NCBI GenBank assembly: GCA_900752065.1
Contig: CAADTT010000122.1
Coordinates: 1 to 64,000 of the forward strand
Origin: Lachnospiraceae bacterium
Lineage (GTDB): Bacteria > Bacillota > Clostridia > Lachnospirales > Lachnospiraceae
DNA: 64,000 bases
Direction: 5' to 3'
Below, piece by piece: positions 41,049 to 49,076 of this stretch. Position 1 is the first letter of the stretch. Each line of letters starts with the position of its first letter. The position numbers were made by a program, and so were the translations under genes. The notes under the pieces were generated by a model. The model worked only from the letters and a program-made list of their open reading frames with translations. It was not told the origin of the DNA and made no database searches.

Positions 41049-42548
41049 TCACATGCGCCGCAGTACAGAAGGAAACCGCTCCAGATCCGTATGCGGAACC
41101 GCCTGCGCCGCCCCCATCATACTCAGGAAATCGTCTACCGCTCCAAATTGGATATATACCATCTTTTCGAGGATTCCATCGATTTCATCCAAGACACACC
41201 GGTTCATCAATACTTCCACCGCTCCGTCCAGAGAAGTATTTCCCGGACTGATCAGACGCTCCCTGTCCATGTCCGGATACATTCCTATGGTGATCGCTGA
41301 TTCTTTGGACACATGCTTTCCAAATGCCCCGGATACATAAAACTTTGCTATTTCATCCATAGATACCCCAGACTCCCGCAGCATATACTCCACCATAGTA
41401 TAAGCTGCCGCCTTCGTCCGGAGAAATTCATTGATATCTTCCTGATAGAAAAAAAGTCCCGGTTCATACTCCACAGCCAGAGAGCCTTCTTTTTCCTGAA
41501 TCAAAGGACTTTTTTCCGGAATCAGCCTTCCTCTGATATCCATCCACCCATTCAGAAAAAGCTCTGCCAGCAGATCTACAATACCGGAACCGCAGATTCC
41601 CTCCGCCTGCGTTTCGTCCAGCACATGATTCTGAAATACACCATGTTCAATACGGACTCTGTCTACGGCTCCTTTTACAGCCCGCATCCCGGTTTTTACC
41701 ACGCCGCCCTCCAGTGCGGGGCCTGCCGCTCCTGCTCCGCATAAAAGAAACTCCCTGTTTCCAATTACCAGCTCTCCATTTGTACCAATGTCAAAAAATA
41801 CACAGATGTCTTCTTCCTGATACATTTTCACAGCGATCAAACCGCTGGTGATATCACCGCCGAGATAATTTGATTTACCGGGATAGCAGAACACATAACC
41901 ATTCACAGGAATCCCCAGTTCCTCTCCCCGAAGAAATCCCGGCCGGTCAGCACGCACGGCATAAGGAGTGGAAAATACGCAAAAAGCATCCAGCCCAAGC
42001 AGGAAATGAATCATCGTAGTATTTCCTGACACTGTCATCTGAATGCATTCCTCCGGATGGATGCCCGTCATTTCTTCTATTTCTTCTAAATTTTCCAGGA
42101 TCGACTCCACTGCCGCCCGATGCATCTGATCTAACTTCTCCGGATTATCCTTGCTGTAGAAGATTCTCGTGAGAATATCCGTTCCGTATGCAATCTGCCT
42201 GTTATAGTGATTAGACTCTGCCAGCACCTCTCCCGTATTACAGTCAAGCAGCCGCGTAACTACTGTCGTACTTCCCAGATCTGTGGCCAGACCATAATGC
42301 CTTCCGCTGGTGTCTCCCGGTTCCAGCTCTGTGATTCTCCAGCAAAGCCCATCCCATGCGAGAGATACCGTCACCTTCCATTCTGCTTTCTCACAAAGCG
42401 GATGCAGCTTCCTCATAATTTCCAGCGGCATATGTGCATCTATGCTCTCATCCTGCAGTGCGTCTATAATCCTCGTCTGACAGGAACGGCTGTCTTCTTC
42501 GGTCGGCTCCTGAAGTTTCAGATATATTTTTTTACTGATTCCCTCCAT
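41049..42548 (-). CDS. ASKHA-domain protein (RACo/corrinoid activation family), no ferredoxin domain
   Basis: This 499-residue ATPase-fold protein is related to the reductive activators of corrinoid proteins (DUF4445/RACo C-terminal part). ATP-site motifs include YGLATDLGSTTVVTRLLD, VFFDIGTNGELVIGN, CGAGAAGPALEGG and ISGAF-like YVSGAFGKHV. RACo proteins normally begin with a 2Fe-2S ferredoxin domain; here only about 95 unrelated residues precede the ATPase and no Cys set is visible. No corrinoid methyltransferase is adjacent, so its partner is unknown. TAGGAGG lies before the ATG at 42548; the ATG at 42581 lies before that site. Confidence 0.85.
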   Translation of the reverse strand: MEGISKKIYLKLQEPTEEDSRSCQTRIIDALQDESIDAHMPLEIMRKLHPLCEKAEWKVTVSLAWDGLCWRITELEPGDTSGRHYGLATDLGSTTVVTRLLDCNTGEVLAESNHYNRQIAYGTDILTRIFYSKDNPEKLDQMHRAAVESILENLEEIEEMTGIHPEECIQMTVSGNTTMIHFLLGLDAFCVFSTPYAVRADRPGFLRGEELGIPVNGYVFCYPGKSNYLGGDITSGLIAVKMYQEEDICVFFDIGTNGELVIGNREFLLCGAGAAGPALEGGVVKTGMRAVKGAVDRVRIEHGVFQNHVLDETQAEGICGSGIVDLLAELFLNGWMDIRGRLIPEKSPLIQEKEGSLAVEYEPGLFFYQEDINEFLRTKAAAYTMVEYMLRESGVSMDEIAKFYVSGAFGKHVSKESAITIGMYPDMDRERLISPGNTSLDGAVEVLMNRCVLDEIDGILEKMVYIQFGAVDDFLSMMGAAQAVPHTDLERFPSVLRRM

Positions 42549-42638
42549 AAAATTCCTCCTAAGCCAGTGCTGTATTCCCATCTACGCAGACAGCCGTCTT
42601 CTCCATTGCCCGTGGAAGTCAGGCACTATGCTTCCTTT

Positions 42639-43856
42639 TTATCGTATCCTGTGTATTTTCTGCTGCTGGGTCCCCGGCACATTTTCCGAATCTCTGAACT
42701 TAATCTGTCTGGAAACACTCAGTGCCAGGGTCATCTCTGCCATCAAAAACAAGATCGATGTCCCTCCGTAACTGACAAAAGGAAGAGTAATTCCCGTAGT
42801 CGGTATCAGGTTAATCACAACCGCAATATTTAATACCACCTGCGTCGCGATATGTGCAAAGATTCCCGTCGCGATCAGAGATCCCAGAAGATCCGGTGCA
42901 TTTTCTGCAATAAACAACAGCCTGTACAAGAGAAACACAAACATCAGAGTCAGCATCGCTGCTCCGAAGACTCCCAGCTCCTCGCACACAATAGAAAAAA
43001 TCATATCATTCTGCGCCTCCGGTACGGCCTCCAGCTTCTGCGCACTGTTTCCCAGTCCCTTCCCAAGAAAACCTCCGGAGCCAATCGCATACAACGCCTG
43101 CATGATCTGATATCCACCCTTGGAGGAATAAGCTTCCGGATCAATCCATACAAGAATACGGTTCCACCGGAAATCATCGGTTGCTCCCACAGTAGGCACA
43201 TAAGAACGGACAATAGCTACCAGCACCGCAAGCGCCGCCACACCGGGGAGTACAAATTTCTGTGCTTTCGGATGTGTCACCAGAATCAATACCACAGTAA
43301 TTGCTCCGATAATGATTGCAGTACTTAAATTATCCGTACATACAAGGGTAAACAAGGCTGTTATCCCTCCCAGTGCAAGCAAAAAAGCAGGGGCTTTCCA
43401 GCCCTTCATGTTCCTTCCCATCTTTACGATCAGCACCGGCAAGAAGAGAATTACTGCCAATTTACCAAATTCCGCAGGCTGAAAAGAAATCGGTCCCAGG
43501 TAGATCCATCTCGTTGCACCATTAATATTTTTTCCTATAAATTTCGTCGCTACCAGCAAAATATTTGCTGCAACATAAATAGGCAGTGCAAACCTGGCAT
43601 AGATGTGATAGTCAATCTGGGATGCAAACAGCAGCCCAACCAGACAGACGGCACTGATCGCTGCCTGTTTGCTGAAATAGAACATATCATTTCCAAAGGT
43701 AATCTGTGCCCGGTAAGCGCTGGTGCTGTACAGCATAATCAATCCAAAACATGTAAGCAGAATCACACTTGCCAGCAGATTGTAATCATAATACTGCTGG
43801 GTCGGTACCCTGCTTCTTCTTTTTTTCTTCTGAATGTTTCCTGTTTTTTGACTCAT
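42639..43856 (-). CDS. ftsW: SEDS-family peptidoglycan glycosyltransferase FtsW
   Basis: This is an integral membrane glycan polymerase for septal (or spore, SpoVE) peptidoglycan. It has 405 residues with about 10 hydrophobic segments after a basic N-terminus. SEDS signatures are NGATRWIYLGPISFQPAEFGKLA, the loop GLGNSAQKLEAVPEAQNDMIFSIVCEELG and the C-terminal TGITLPFVSYGGTSIL. These fit FtsW/SpoVE better than RodA. It is not beside a mur cluster. A dyad overlaps its promoter. Confidence 0.92.
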   Translation of the reverse strand: MSQKTGNIQKKKRRSRVPTQQYYDYNLLASVILLTCFGLIMLYSTSAYRAQITFGNDMFYFSKQAAISAVCLVGLLFASQIDYHIYARFALPIYVAANILLVATKFIGKNINGATRWIYLGPISFQPAEFGKLAVILFLPVLIVKMGRNMKGWKAPAFLLALGGITALFTLVCTDNLSTAIIIGAITVVLILVTHPKAQKFVLPGVAALAVLVAIVRSYVPTVGATDDFRWNRILVWIDPEAYSSKGGYQIMQALYAIGSGGFLGKGLGNSAQKLEAVPEAQNDMIFSIVCEELGVFGAAMLTLMFVFLLYRLLFIAENAPDLLGSLIATGIFAHIATQVVLNIAVVINLIPTTGITLPFVSYGGTSILFLMAEMTLALSVSRQIKFRDSENVPGTQQQKIHRIR

Positions 43857-43875
43857 TTTTCAAAACTCCTGTTTA

Positions 43876-43916
43876 TGCTATGATACATGCTCCTTAATCT
43901 CTGAATTATCATAGCA
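43876..43916. promoter_or_regulatory. 10-bp dyad over the ftsW promoter
   Basis: TGCTATGATA (43876-43885) and TATCATAGCA (43907-43916) are perfect inverted arms 21 bases apart. One arm covers the -10. It could be an operator or form a hairpin near the 5' end of the leader. Confidence 0.5.
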
Positions 43917-43935
43917 CATTTCTTTTGAAAATCAA
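43908..43935 (-). promoter_or_regulatory. Promoter of ftsW
   Basis: On the minus strand TTGATT (43935-43930), 16 bases, TATGAT (43913-43908). Confidence 0.55.
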
Positions 43936-43951
43936 ATACCCGGCAGCTCAT

Positions 43952-43978
43952 TCATAAAAAAACGTATTTTCATACAGG
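43952..43978 (+). promoter_or_regulatory. Candidate SigE-type sporulation promoter of cotJABC
   Basis: TCATAA (43952-43957) and CATACAGG (43971-43978) resemble the -35 and -10 of mother-cell SigE promoters. In Bacillus cotJ is under SigE. The match is by eye only. Confidence 0.4.
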
Positions 43979-44059
43979 TAACTGTTCCTCTCCGTCAGTC
44001 ACCAAAAAATGCTTTTTACATAAAATGATAAGGAAAACTGCTTATGAAAGAGAGTTCTT

Positions 44060-44248
44060 ATGCAAGAATGTAAATGTAAAGACTGTCCCGTTTCATCCAG
44101 AAATAAGTATCTGAAAGATGCTCCTCTTGCTATGGGATATATCCCCTGGCAGACGTTTGATGAAACCTTTCCCCTGAAAAAAGCACTGTCTGTCGGAACC
44201 GTTTTTCCTGAACTGTGCAAACCATTTTGCGGAAGGAGGTGCGGTTGA
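44060..44248 (+). CDS. cotJA: Spore coat associated protein CotJA
   Basis: This 62-residue protein fits CotJA. It has the conserved LAMGYIPWQTFDETFPLKKALSVGTVFPELCKPF segment, with cysteines at both ends (CKCKDC, CGRRCG). It is part of the coat complex with CotJB and CotJC and is made in the mother cell during sporulation. Its stop overlaps the cotJB start as TGATG. Confidence 0.93.
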   Translation: MQECKCKDCPVSSRNKYLKDAPLAMGYIPWQTFDETFPLKKALSVGTVFPELCKPFCGRRCG

Positions 44249-44733
44249 TGAACCGATGCCAGTATTCTTCTAACTATTCAAACCAGATGATGAACCCCTA
44301 TGGCCGCCCGATGCAGAATTCTAATTCCTACTGCCAGACAGCCTGCAACCCAGTATCAAAACCGGAATCCTGCAGACAGGCACACAAACCGGATGGCTGC
44401 AGATCAGCATCAGACTCCTGCAGATCAATGCAGAAACCAGACGGCTGTAAGCCTGAAACATGCGAAAGGCCAAAATACAGCCGTGAACAAATGCTTCAGT
44501 ATATCAATGAAGTAAGCTTCGCAGTAAACGACATCCTGCTCTATCTGGACACTCACCCCTGTGACCACGATGCCATGGATTTTTATAAGAAAAATGTTAC
44601 AAAACGTGATGCCGCTCTCTGTGAATTTGCAAAATATTACGGTCCGTTGACTGTAGACACGGCTTACAAGGCCAAAAATGATACCTGGGAATGGGTAATG
44701 CAGCCATTTCCGTGGGAAGGAGGTAACTGCTAA
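44248..44733 (+). CDS. cotJB: Spore coat protein CotJB with Cys/Lys-rich N-terminal extension
   Basis: This protein has 161 residues from MNRCQYSSNY. Residues about 80-161 are the CotJB domain (REQMLQYINEVSFAVNDILLYLDTHPCDHDAMDFYKK ... TVDTAYKAKNDTWEWVMQPFPWEGGNC). The first about 78 residues are an extension with short repeats of the type KPDGC/KPESC and many cysteines, roughly doubling the usual length of 80-90. This suggests coat cross-linking, which is inference. The ATG at 44248 follows AAGGAGG. CotJC follows 1 base after the stop. Confidence 0.9.
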   Translation: MNRCQYSSNYSNQMMNPYGRPMQNSNSYCQTACNPVSKPESCRQAHKPDGCRSASDSCRSMQKPDGCKPETCERPKYSREQMLQYINEVSFAVNDILLYLDTHPCDHDAMDFYKKNVTKRDAALCEFAKYYGPLTVDTAYKAKNDTWEWVMQPFPWEGGNC

Positions 44734-44734
44734 T

Positions 44735-45373
44735 ATGTGGAATTATGAAAAACGACTTCAATATCCGGTAAATATCACAACACCAAATGCAAAGCTGGCA
44801 CAGTTTATCATGAGTCAGTATGGCGGCCCGGATGGTGAGATCAATGCCTCCCTCCGTTACCTCTCCCAGCGCTTCACCATGCCGAACCGCGTAGCTATGG
44901 GAGTTCTTAACGATATCGGCACGGAGGAGCTTGCCCATTTGGAGATCATATCCACCATCGTTCACCAGCTCACCCGCGGTCTGTCGATGGAAGAAATCGA
45001 AAACTCAGGTCTTGGTCCTTATTATATTGACCACACGGTTGCCGTATGGCCTCAGTCTGCCGCGGGAATTCCTGTAAATGCCTGCGAGTTCCAGTCGAAA
45101 GGTGATCCTATTACCGATCTGTTCGAAGATTTAGCAGCGGAACAAAAAGCGCGGAGCACCTATGACAATATTCTGCGTGTTGTAAAAAATACTCCAGAGG
45201 TTGCTGATCCGATCCGTTTCCTGCGTGCCAGAGAGGTGGTGCATTTCCAGCGTTTCGGTGAAGCTTTGAATGTTGTTCAGGATCAGCTTAACGGCAAGAA
45301 TTTCTATGCCTACAACGTCTCCTTTGACAAACCGACCTTCTGCAGTTGTGATGAGGAGTGCGGCACACGATGA
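44735..45373 (+). CDS. cotJC: Spore coat protein CotJC, manganese catalase family
   Basis: This 212-residue di-manganese catalase-like coat protein shows metal-ligand segments such as YGGPDGEINASLRYLSQRF, DIGTEELAHLEIISTIVHQL (Glu and His), DLAAEQKARSTYDNI and RAREVVHFQRFGEAL. All the Glu/His ligands expected for the di-Mn site are present. It probably removes hydrogen peroxide in or near the coat. The next gene overlaps its stop as ATGA. Confidence 0.95.
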   Translation: MWNYEKRLQYPVNITTPNAKLAQFIMSQYGGPDGEINASLRYLSQRFTMPNRVAMGVLNDIGTEELAHLEIISTIVHQLTRGLSMEEIENSGLGPYYIDHTVAVWPQSAAGIPVNACEFQSKGDPITDLFEDLAAEQKARSTYDNILRVVKNTPEVADPIRFLRAREVVHFQRFGEALNVVQDQLNGKNFYAYNVSFDKPTFCSCDEECGTR

Positions 45374-45867
45374 GAAAAGAACTGGAGGAAGCAGTAAAAC
45401 TGCTTCACACCTCCCTTCCGGAAGCCTATGCCTTCCTTTATGGGAACAGCGATTATCCGGAGCTGTCCGGAGCTGCCTATTTGTACCCTCTCTGGGGCGG
45501 AACGCTGATGGTCATAGAGGTGAGCGGACTTCCCTTTTCCGATCAGACCTGCGCAGAGCGTGTTTTTGGATTTCATATTCATGAAGACCACACCTGTACC
45601 GGCACGAAGGAAGATCCGTTTGCAGATACAAAAATGCATTTTAATCCCGATGGATGTCCCCATCCGGAACATGCCGGGGATCTGCCTCCGCTCTTCGGAA
45701 ACCGTGGATATGCGCTCACGATGTTTTATACGGAGCGCTTCTATCCGGAAGAAGTGATTGGCAGAACCCTCGTCATCCACGATCATGCAGATGACTTTAA
45801 AACACAGCCTTCCGGGGATTCCGGAAAAAAGATTGGATGCGGCGAGATTAAAGAAAACACAGAGTAA
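45370..45867 (+). CDS. Cu/Zn superoxide dismutase-family protein
   Basis: This 165-residue protein has the metal ligands of SodC in order: GFHIHEDHTC (Cu His pair), MHFNPDGCPHPEHAGDLP (bridging His, Zn His and Asp) and LVIHDHADDF (last Cu His) followed by SGDSGKKIGCG with the disulphide Cys. It has no signal peptide, unusual for bacterial SodC, which is normally exported. Its ATGA overlap with cotJC makes it the fourth gene of the spore-coat operon. This predicts a coat-located superoxide dismutase working with the Mn catalase. Confidence 0.9.
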   Translation: MRKELEEAVKLLHTSLPEAYAFLYGNSDYPELSGAAYLYPLWGGTLMVIEVSGLPFSDQTCAERVFGFHIHEDHTCTGTKEDPFADTKMHFNPDGCPHPEHAGDLPPLFGNRGYALTMFYTERFYPEEVIGRTLVIHDHADDFKTQPSGDSGKKIGCGEIKENTE

Positions 45868-45921
45868 TTTCATCTCTGCGATCTGTGCATCCTCCCGAAA
45901 AGTTTTATCCTACAGGATAAA

Positions 45922-45968
45922 AAAGGTTTCCGGTAGACATTCTTTGCGTCTGTCTACCGGAAACCTTT
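45922..45968. terminator. Two-way terminator between the cotJ operon and the hydrolase gene
   Basis: AAAGGTTTCCGGTAGACA (45922-45939) and TGTCTACCGGAAACCTTT (45951-45968) form a perfect 18-bp stem, with A-runs before and T-runs after, mainly for the minus strand. Confidence 0.8.
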
Positions 45969-45997
45969 CATAGATCCTGCATACTCTTAACCGTTTC

Positions 45998-46720
45998 TCA
46001 AGTCAGGAGAAATTTTTTCATAATATGATTTACCTTATCTGCCCATCCGTCAAAAATAAAATGATTTGCCCGCGGAATGATTGCAAGGATGCTGTTTGGA
46101 AGAGATGCCGCAATCAGCCTCGTATGTTTATCCTTAATCATATCATGCTCTCCTGCCATGACCAGAACCGGAACCGTAATCTTATTTAACTGTTCCGGGC
46201 GGATATTCGGTTCATGCATCATCAATCCCAGAATGTCTGCTTTTAACTGGAGCTTCGGGTAAAAACGTGCCGCAAATTCACAAAAAGCATGTGATAAAAT
46301 CGTCGGAAGCTGATATCTCATCTTCACCCCCTGCGGATTAAGATTTGCGCCGCCCAAAATCAGGCTTTCATACGGAAACGTGCTGTTCAGTGCCATCTCC
46401 AGAACAATGTTTGCACCATCACTGAATCCCACCAGGGTTACATGCTCCAAATGCAGCTTCATAATCAATGTCGCTGCATCCTGTGCAATCTGCCTGATCG
46501 TCAGGGGCTTCTCACTGATGCCGGAGTGCCCATGCCCGCGGCTATCCATGGTAACCACCTTGTAATCGCCTGCAAAAAACTCTATCTGCTTTTTAAAACA
46601 GGTCCAGTCTTCTCCATTTCCATGAAGAAAAAAGAGCGTTCTTTCTCCTTTTCCATAAATCCGATAATAGATATCTGCATTATGTATCCTGAAATAACCG
46701 TGCTGTCTCGGTTCAATCAT
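45998..46720 (-). CDS. Alpha/beta hydrolase
   Basis: This 240-residue soluble hydrolase has the oxyanion segment FFLHGNGED (residues 30-38), the nucleophile Ser100 in VGFSDGAN (a GxSxG variant), an acid in AGEHDMI and the His in RANHFIF. The substrate is unknown; a small ester, lactone or similar is likely. The ribosome site is GGGAG. It follows the acidic protein by 20 bases and may be cotranscribed with it and with leuCD. Confidence 0.9.
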   Translation of the reverse strand: MIEPRQHGYFRIHNADIYYRIYGKGERTLFFLHGNGEDWTCFKKQIEFFAGDYKVVTMDSRGHGHSGISEKPLTIRQIAQDAATLIMKLHLEHVTLVGFSDGANIVLEMALNSTFPYESLILGGANLNPQGVKMRYQLPTILSHAFCEFAARFYPKLQLKADILGLMMHEPNIRPEQLNKITVPVLVMAGEHDMIKDKHTRLIAASLPNSILAIIPRANHFIFDGWADKVNHIMKKFLLT

Positions 46721-46740
46721 AAGTCTTCTCCCGCCGTGCT

Positions 46741-47067
46741 TTACTTGAAGCGCAGAATATTGTTCTTTTCAGACTCATCTAAAATCCTGTCAAGCATTGC
46801 ATCGAACTCATCATCATCATATTCTTCATCGTCATCATCATCTTCAAAGTCGTATTCCATCTCACAGGTCTCATATTCAGACACATCTGACTTATCTTCC
46901 TGATACAGTTCACGGACAATTTTCTTTGCTTCTTTCACAGATACGCGTATTGCAATATCCTCCTCCGGTCCGCACAATTCAAGTACTTCCAGGTCGTCGT
47001 CATAAGACGCTTTGGTGACTTCCATTACAGCCAGATTTTCAAGTTCATCCTTATACAATACCTTCAT
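46741..47067 (-). CDS. Acidic protein of unknown function
   Basis: I do not recognise this 108-residue protein. It begins MKVLYKDELENLAVMEVTKA and has a beta-rich front (about 1-50). A region of Asp/Glu runs (about 60-90, with EDDDDDEEYDDDE) follows, and it ends DRILDESEKNNILRFK. No membrane segment or Cys cluster. GGAGG lies 6 bases before the start, so it looks like a true gene. It lies between leuD and the hydrolase. Confidence 0.75.
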   Translation of the reverse strand: MKVLYKDELENLAVMEVTKASYDDDLEVLELCGPEEDIAIRVSVKEAKKIVRELYQEDKSDVSEYETCEMEYDFEDDDDDEEYDDDEFDAMLDRILDESEKNNILRFK

Positions 47068-47111
47068 CTCTTACCTCCTGCCTCGTCCGGCGCTCGTCCT
47101 GCACAGCAAAT

Positions 47112-47143
47112 ATTCAGAGTCAGGAAACCAAACGGTTCTGAAT
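47112..47143 (-). terminator. Weak hairpin after leuD
   Basis: ATTCAGA (47112-47118) and TCTGAAT (47137-47143) can pair, with AACC/GGTT inside as an alternative. There is no T-run, so leuCD may read on into the acidic protein. Confidence 0.3.
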
Positions 47144-47150
47144 AAATGCC

Positions 47151-47639
47151 TTATTTGTTATTGATGTAATTGATCAGCCCTTCGGCCTTAATGATTCTCT
47201 GCATAAACTCCGGGAATGCCTGACCTTTGAACTCCGTTCCCTTCGTCCTATTATAAATCATTCCACTGTCAAAGTCTACCTCAACTTCATCTCCCGCTTC
47301 GATTCCTTTCGATGCTTCCGGACATTCAATAATCGGAAGTCCGATGTTGATAGAATTTCTGTAAAAAATCCGCGCAAAAGTCTCTGCAATGACGCAGCTT
47401 ACCCCCGCTGCCTTAATGGCGATCGGCGCATGTTCCCGGGAGGAACCGCAGCCAAAGTTTTTATCTGCCACAATAATATCTCCCTTCTGCACCTGATGCA
47501 CAAATTCCTTGTCGATATCCTCCATGCAGTGTGTTGCCAGCTCCGCAGGATCTGAGGAGTTCAGATATCTCGCAGGAATGATCACATCTGTATCCACATT
47601 GTCACCGTATTTAAATACTTTTCCATTCGCTTTCATCAT
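47151..47639 (-). CDS. leuD: 3-isopropylmalate dehydratase small subunit
   Basis: This partner of LeuC isomerises 2- to 3-isopropylmalate in leucine synthesis. It has 162 residues and belongs to the short LeuD type. Motifs are YGDNVDTDVIIPARYLN near the start and FGCGSSREHAPIAIKAAG near 65-85. Two adjacent ATG codons follow AGGAGG; either could be used. It lies 10 bases after leuC. Confidence 0.97.
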   Translation of the reverse strand: MMKANGKVFKYGDNVDTDVIIPARYLNSSDPAELATHCMEDIDKEFVHQVQKGDIIVADKNFGCGSSREHAPIAIKAAGVSCVIAETFARIFYRNSINIGLPIIECPEASKGIEAGDEVEVDFDSGMIYNRTKGTEFKGQAFPEFMQRIIKAEGLINYINNK

Positions 47640-47649
47640 CCATTTCCTC

Positions 47650-48921
47650 CTATAATCCCAGTTCAGCAGGTGCTGAAATCTTTCCTGTCACTGCACTTGC
47701 CGCCGCTACTGCCGGACTTGCCAGATATACCTCTGATTCCACATGTCCCATACGACCTACAAAGTTCCGGTTTGTGGTGGATATGCACCGTTCTCCGGCT
47801 GCCAGAATTCCCATATATCCGCCCAGACAGGGTCCGCAGGTCGGCGTGCTCACGACTGCTCCCGCCTCGATAAAGATTTTCACCAGTCCTTCCTCGATCG
47901 CCTGGAGATAAATATGCTGTGTCGCCGGAATGACAATGCAGCGCACACCCTTCTTCACATGACGTCCTTTTAAGATTTCCGCCGCACAGCGAAGGTCATC
48001 AATTCTTCCGTTGGTGCAGGAGCCGATCACTGCCTGGTCAACGGCAACATCCTCTGTGATCTCGTCAATCGTCTTTGTATTTTCCGGCAGGTGCGGGAAT
48101 GCGATCGTGGGCTTCAGTTCACTTAAATCAATCGTGTACTCTGCATCATAAACAGCATCCTCATCTGCCTCATAAGCGGTAAACGTCCGTTTGGAGTGCT
48201 CCTTCATATACTGGACCGTCAGCTCATCCACCGGGAAAATCCCGTTTTTCCCGCCGGCTTCAATCGCCATATTTGCAATCGTAAAACGGTCATCCATCGT
48301 CAGGTTCTTTACGCCCTCACCCACAAACTCCATAGATTTATATAACGCACCATCCACGCCGATCATGCCGATGATATGCAAAATGACATCCTTTCCGCTC
48401 ACCCATTTCGAAGGTTTTCCCACCAGATTAAACTTTATCGCGGAAGGAACCTTAAACCATGCCTTTCCTGTCACCATGCCTGCCGCCATATCCGTGCTTC
48501 CCACTCCTGTGGAAAAAGCTCCCAGCGCGCCGTAAGTACAGGTATGGGAATCTGCTCCAATGACCACATCTCCAGCCACCGTCAGTCCTTTTTCCGGGAG
48601 CAGCGCATGTTCAATTCCCATGTCTCCCACATCAAAATAATTGGTAATCTCATGTCTGCACGCAAACTCTCTCACACATTTGCAGTGCTCCGCCGATTTG
48701 ATATCCTTATTCGGAATAAAATGATCCATAACCAGGGCAATCTTCTCCTTATCAAAGACCGTCTGCTTTGTCATCTTATCCATCTCATGGATTGCCACCG
48801 GAGATGTAATATCATTCCCCAACACCAGGTCCAGATCTGCCTCGACCAACTGTCCTGCTTCTACATACGGAAGTCCGGCATGGGCAGCCAGAATCTTCTG
48901 TGTCATTGTCATTCCACTCAT
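47650..48921 (-). CDS. leuC: 3-isopropylmalate dehydratase large subunit
   Basis: This aconitase-family enzyme has 423 residues and is the shorter LeuC/HacA type. Cluster cysteines are seen in VIGSCTNGRIDDL and TPTCGPCLGGYMGI; GADSHTCTYGALGAFSTGVGSTDMA is the substrate-side motif. The start follows AGGAGG. Divergent from a LysR regulator and so perhaps controlled by it. leuA and leuB are not in the window. Confidence 0.97.
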   Translation of the reverse strand: MSGMTMTQKILAAHAGLPYVEAGQLVEADLDLVLGNDITSPVAIHEMDKMTKQTVFDKEKIALVMDHFIPNKDIKSAEHCKCVREFACRHEITNYFDVGDMGIEHALLPEKGLTVAGDVVIGADSHTCTYGALGAFSTGVGSTDMAAGMVTGKAWFKVPSAIKFNLVGKPSKWVSGKDVILHIIGMIGVDGALYKSMEFVGEGVKNLTMDDRFTIANMAIEAGGKNGIFPVDELTVQYMKEHSKRTFTAYEADEDAVYDAEYTIDLSELKPTIAFPHLPENTKTIDEITEDVAVDQAVIGSCTNGRIDDLRCAAEILKGRHVKKGVRCIVIPATQHIYLQAIEEGLVKIFIEAGAVVSTPTCGPCLGGYMGILAAGERCISTTNRNFVGRMGHVESEVYLASPAVAAASAVTGKISAPAELGL

Positions 48922-49045
48922 GACTCATTTCCTCCTCATTTTATGTTCTAGCAACGCCTGGTTTTGACCAGACTGTATTTTGTTTTTCATATGGACAGTA
49001 TAGCACAAAATATATTATAATAGAAATACATATTATGAATATATA

Positions 49046-49064
49046 TCATAACCTTTAGTTATGA
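49046..49064. promoter_or_regulatory. Dyad between leuC and the LysR gene
   Basis: TCATAAC (49046-49052) and GTTATGA (49058-49064) are perfect 7-base inverted arms 5 bases apart. They lie 13 bases before the lysR start, in a very AT-rich gap of 155 bases. It could be the autoregulatory site of the LysR protein. Confidence 0.4.
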
Positions 49065-49076
49065 AGAAAGGCTTTT

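Noticed and set aside
42586..42617. Possible fourth copy of the leader repeat near the ASKHA gene
   Set aside because: GCAGACAGCCG is shared, but the core matches only about 12 of 17 positions and it is not in a leader on the right strand.
44300..44470. Short repeats in cotJB (CTGCAGA, GGATGGCTG units) considered as a CRISPR-like array
   Set aside because: They are in frame and encode KPDGC-type peptide repeats of the coat protein extension, not spaced direct repeats.
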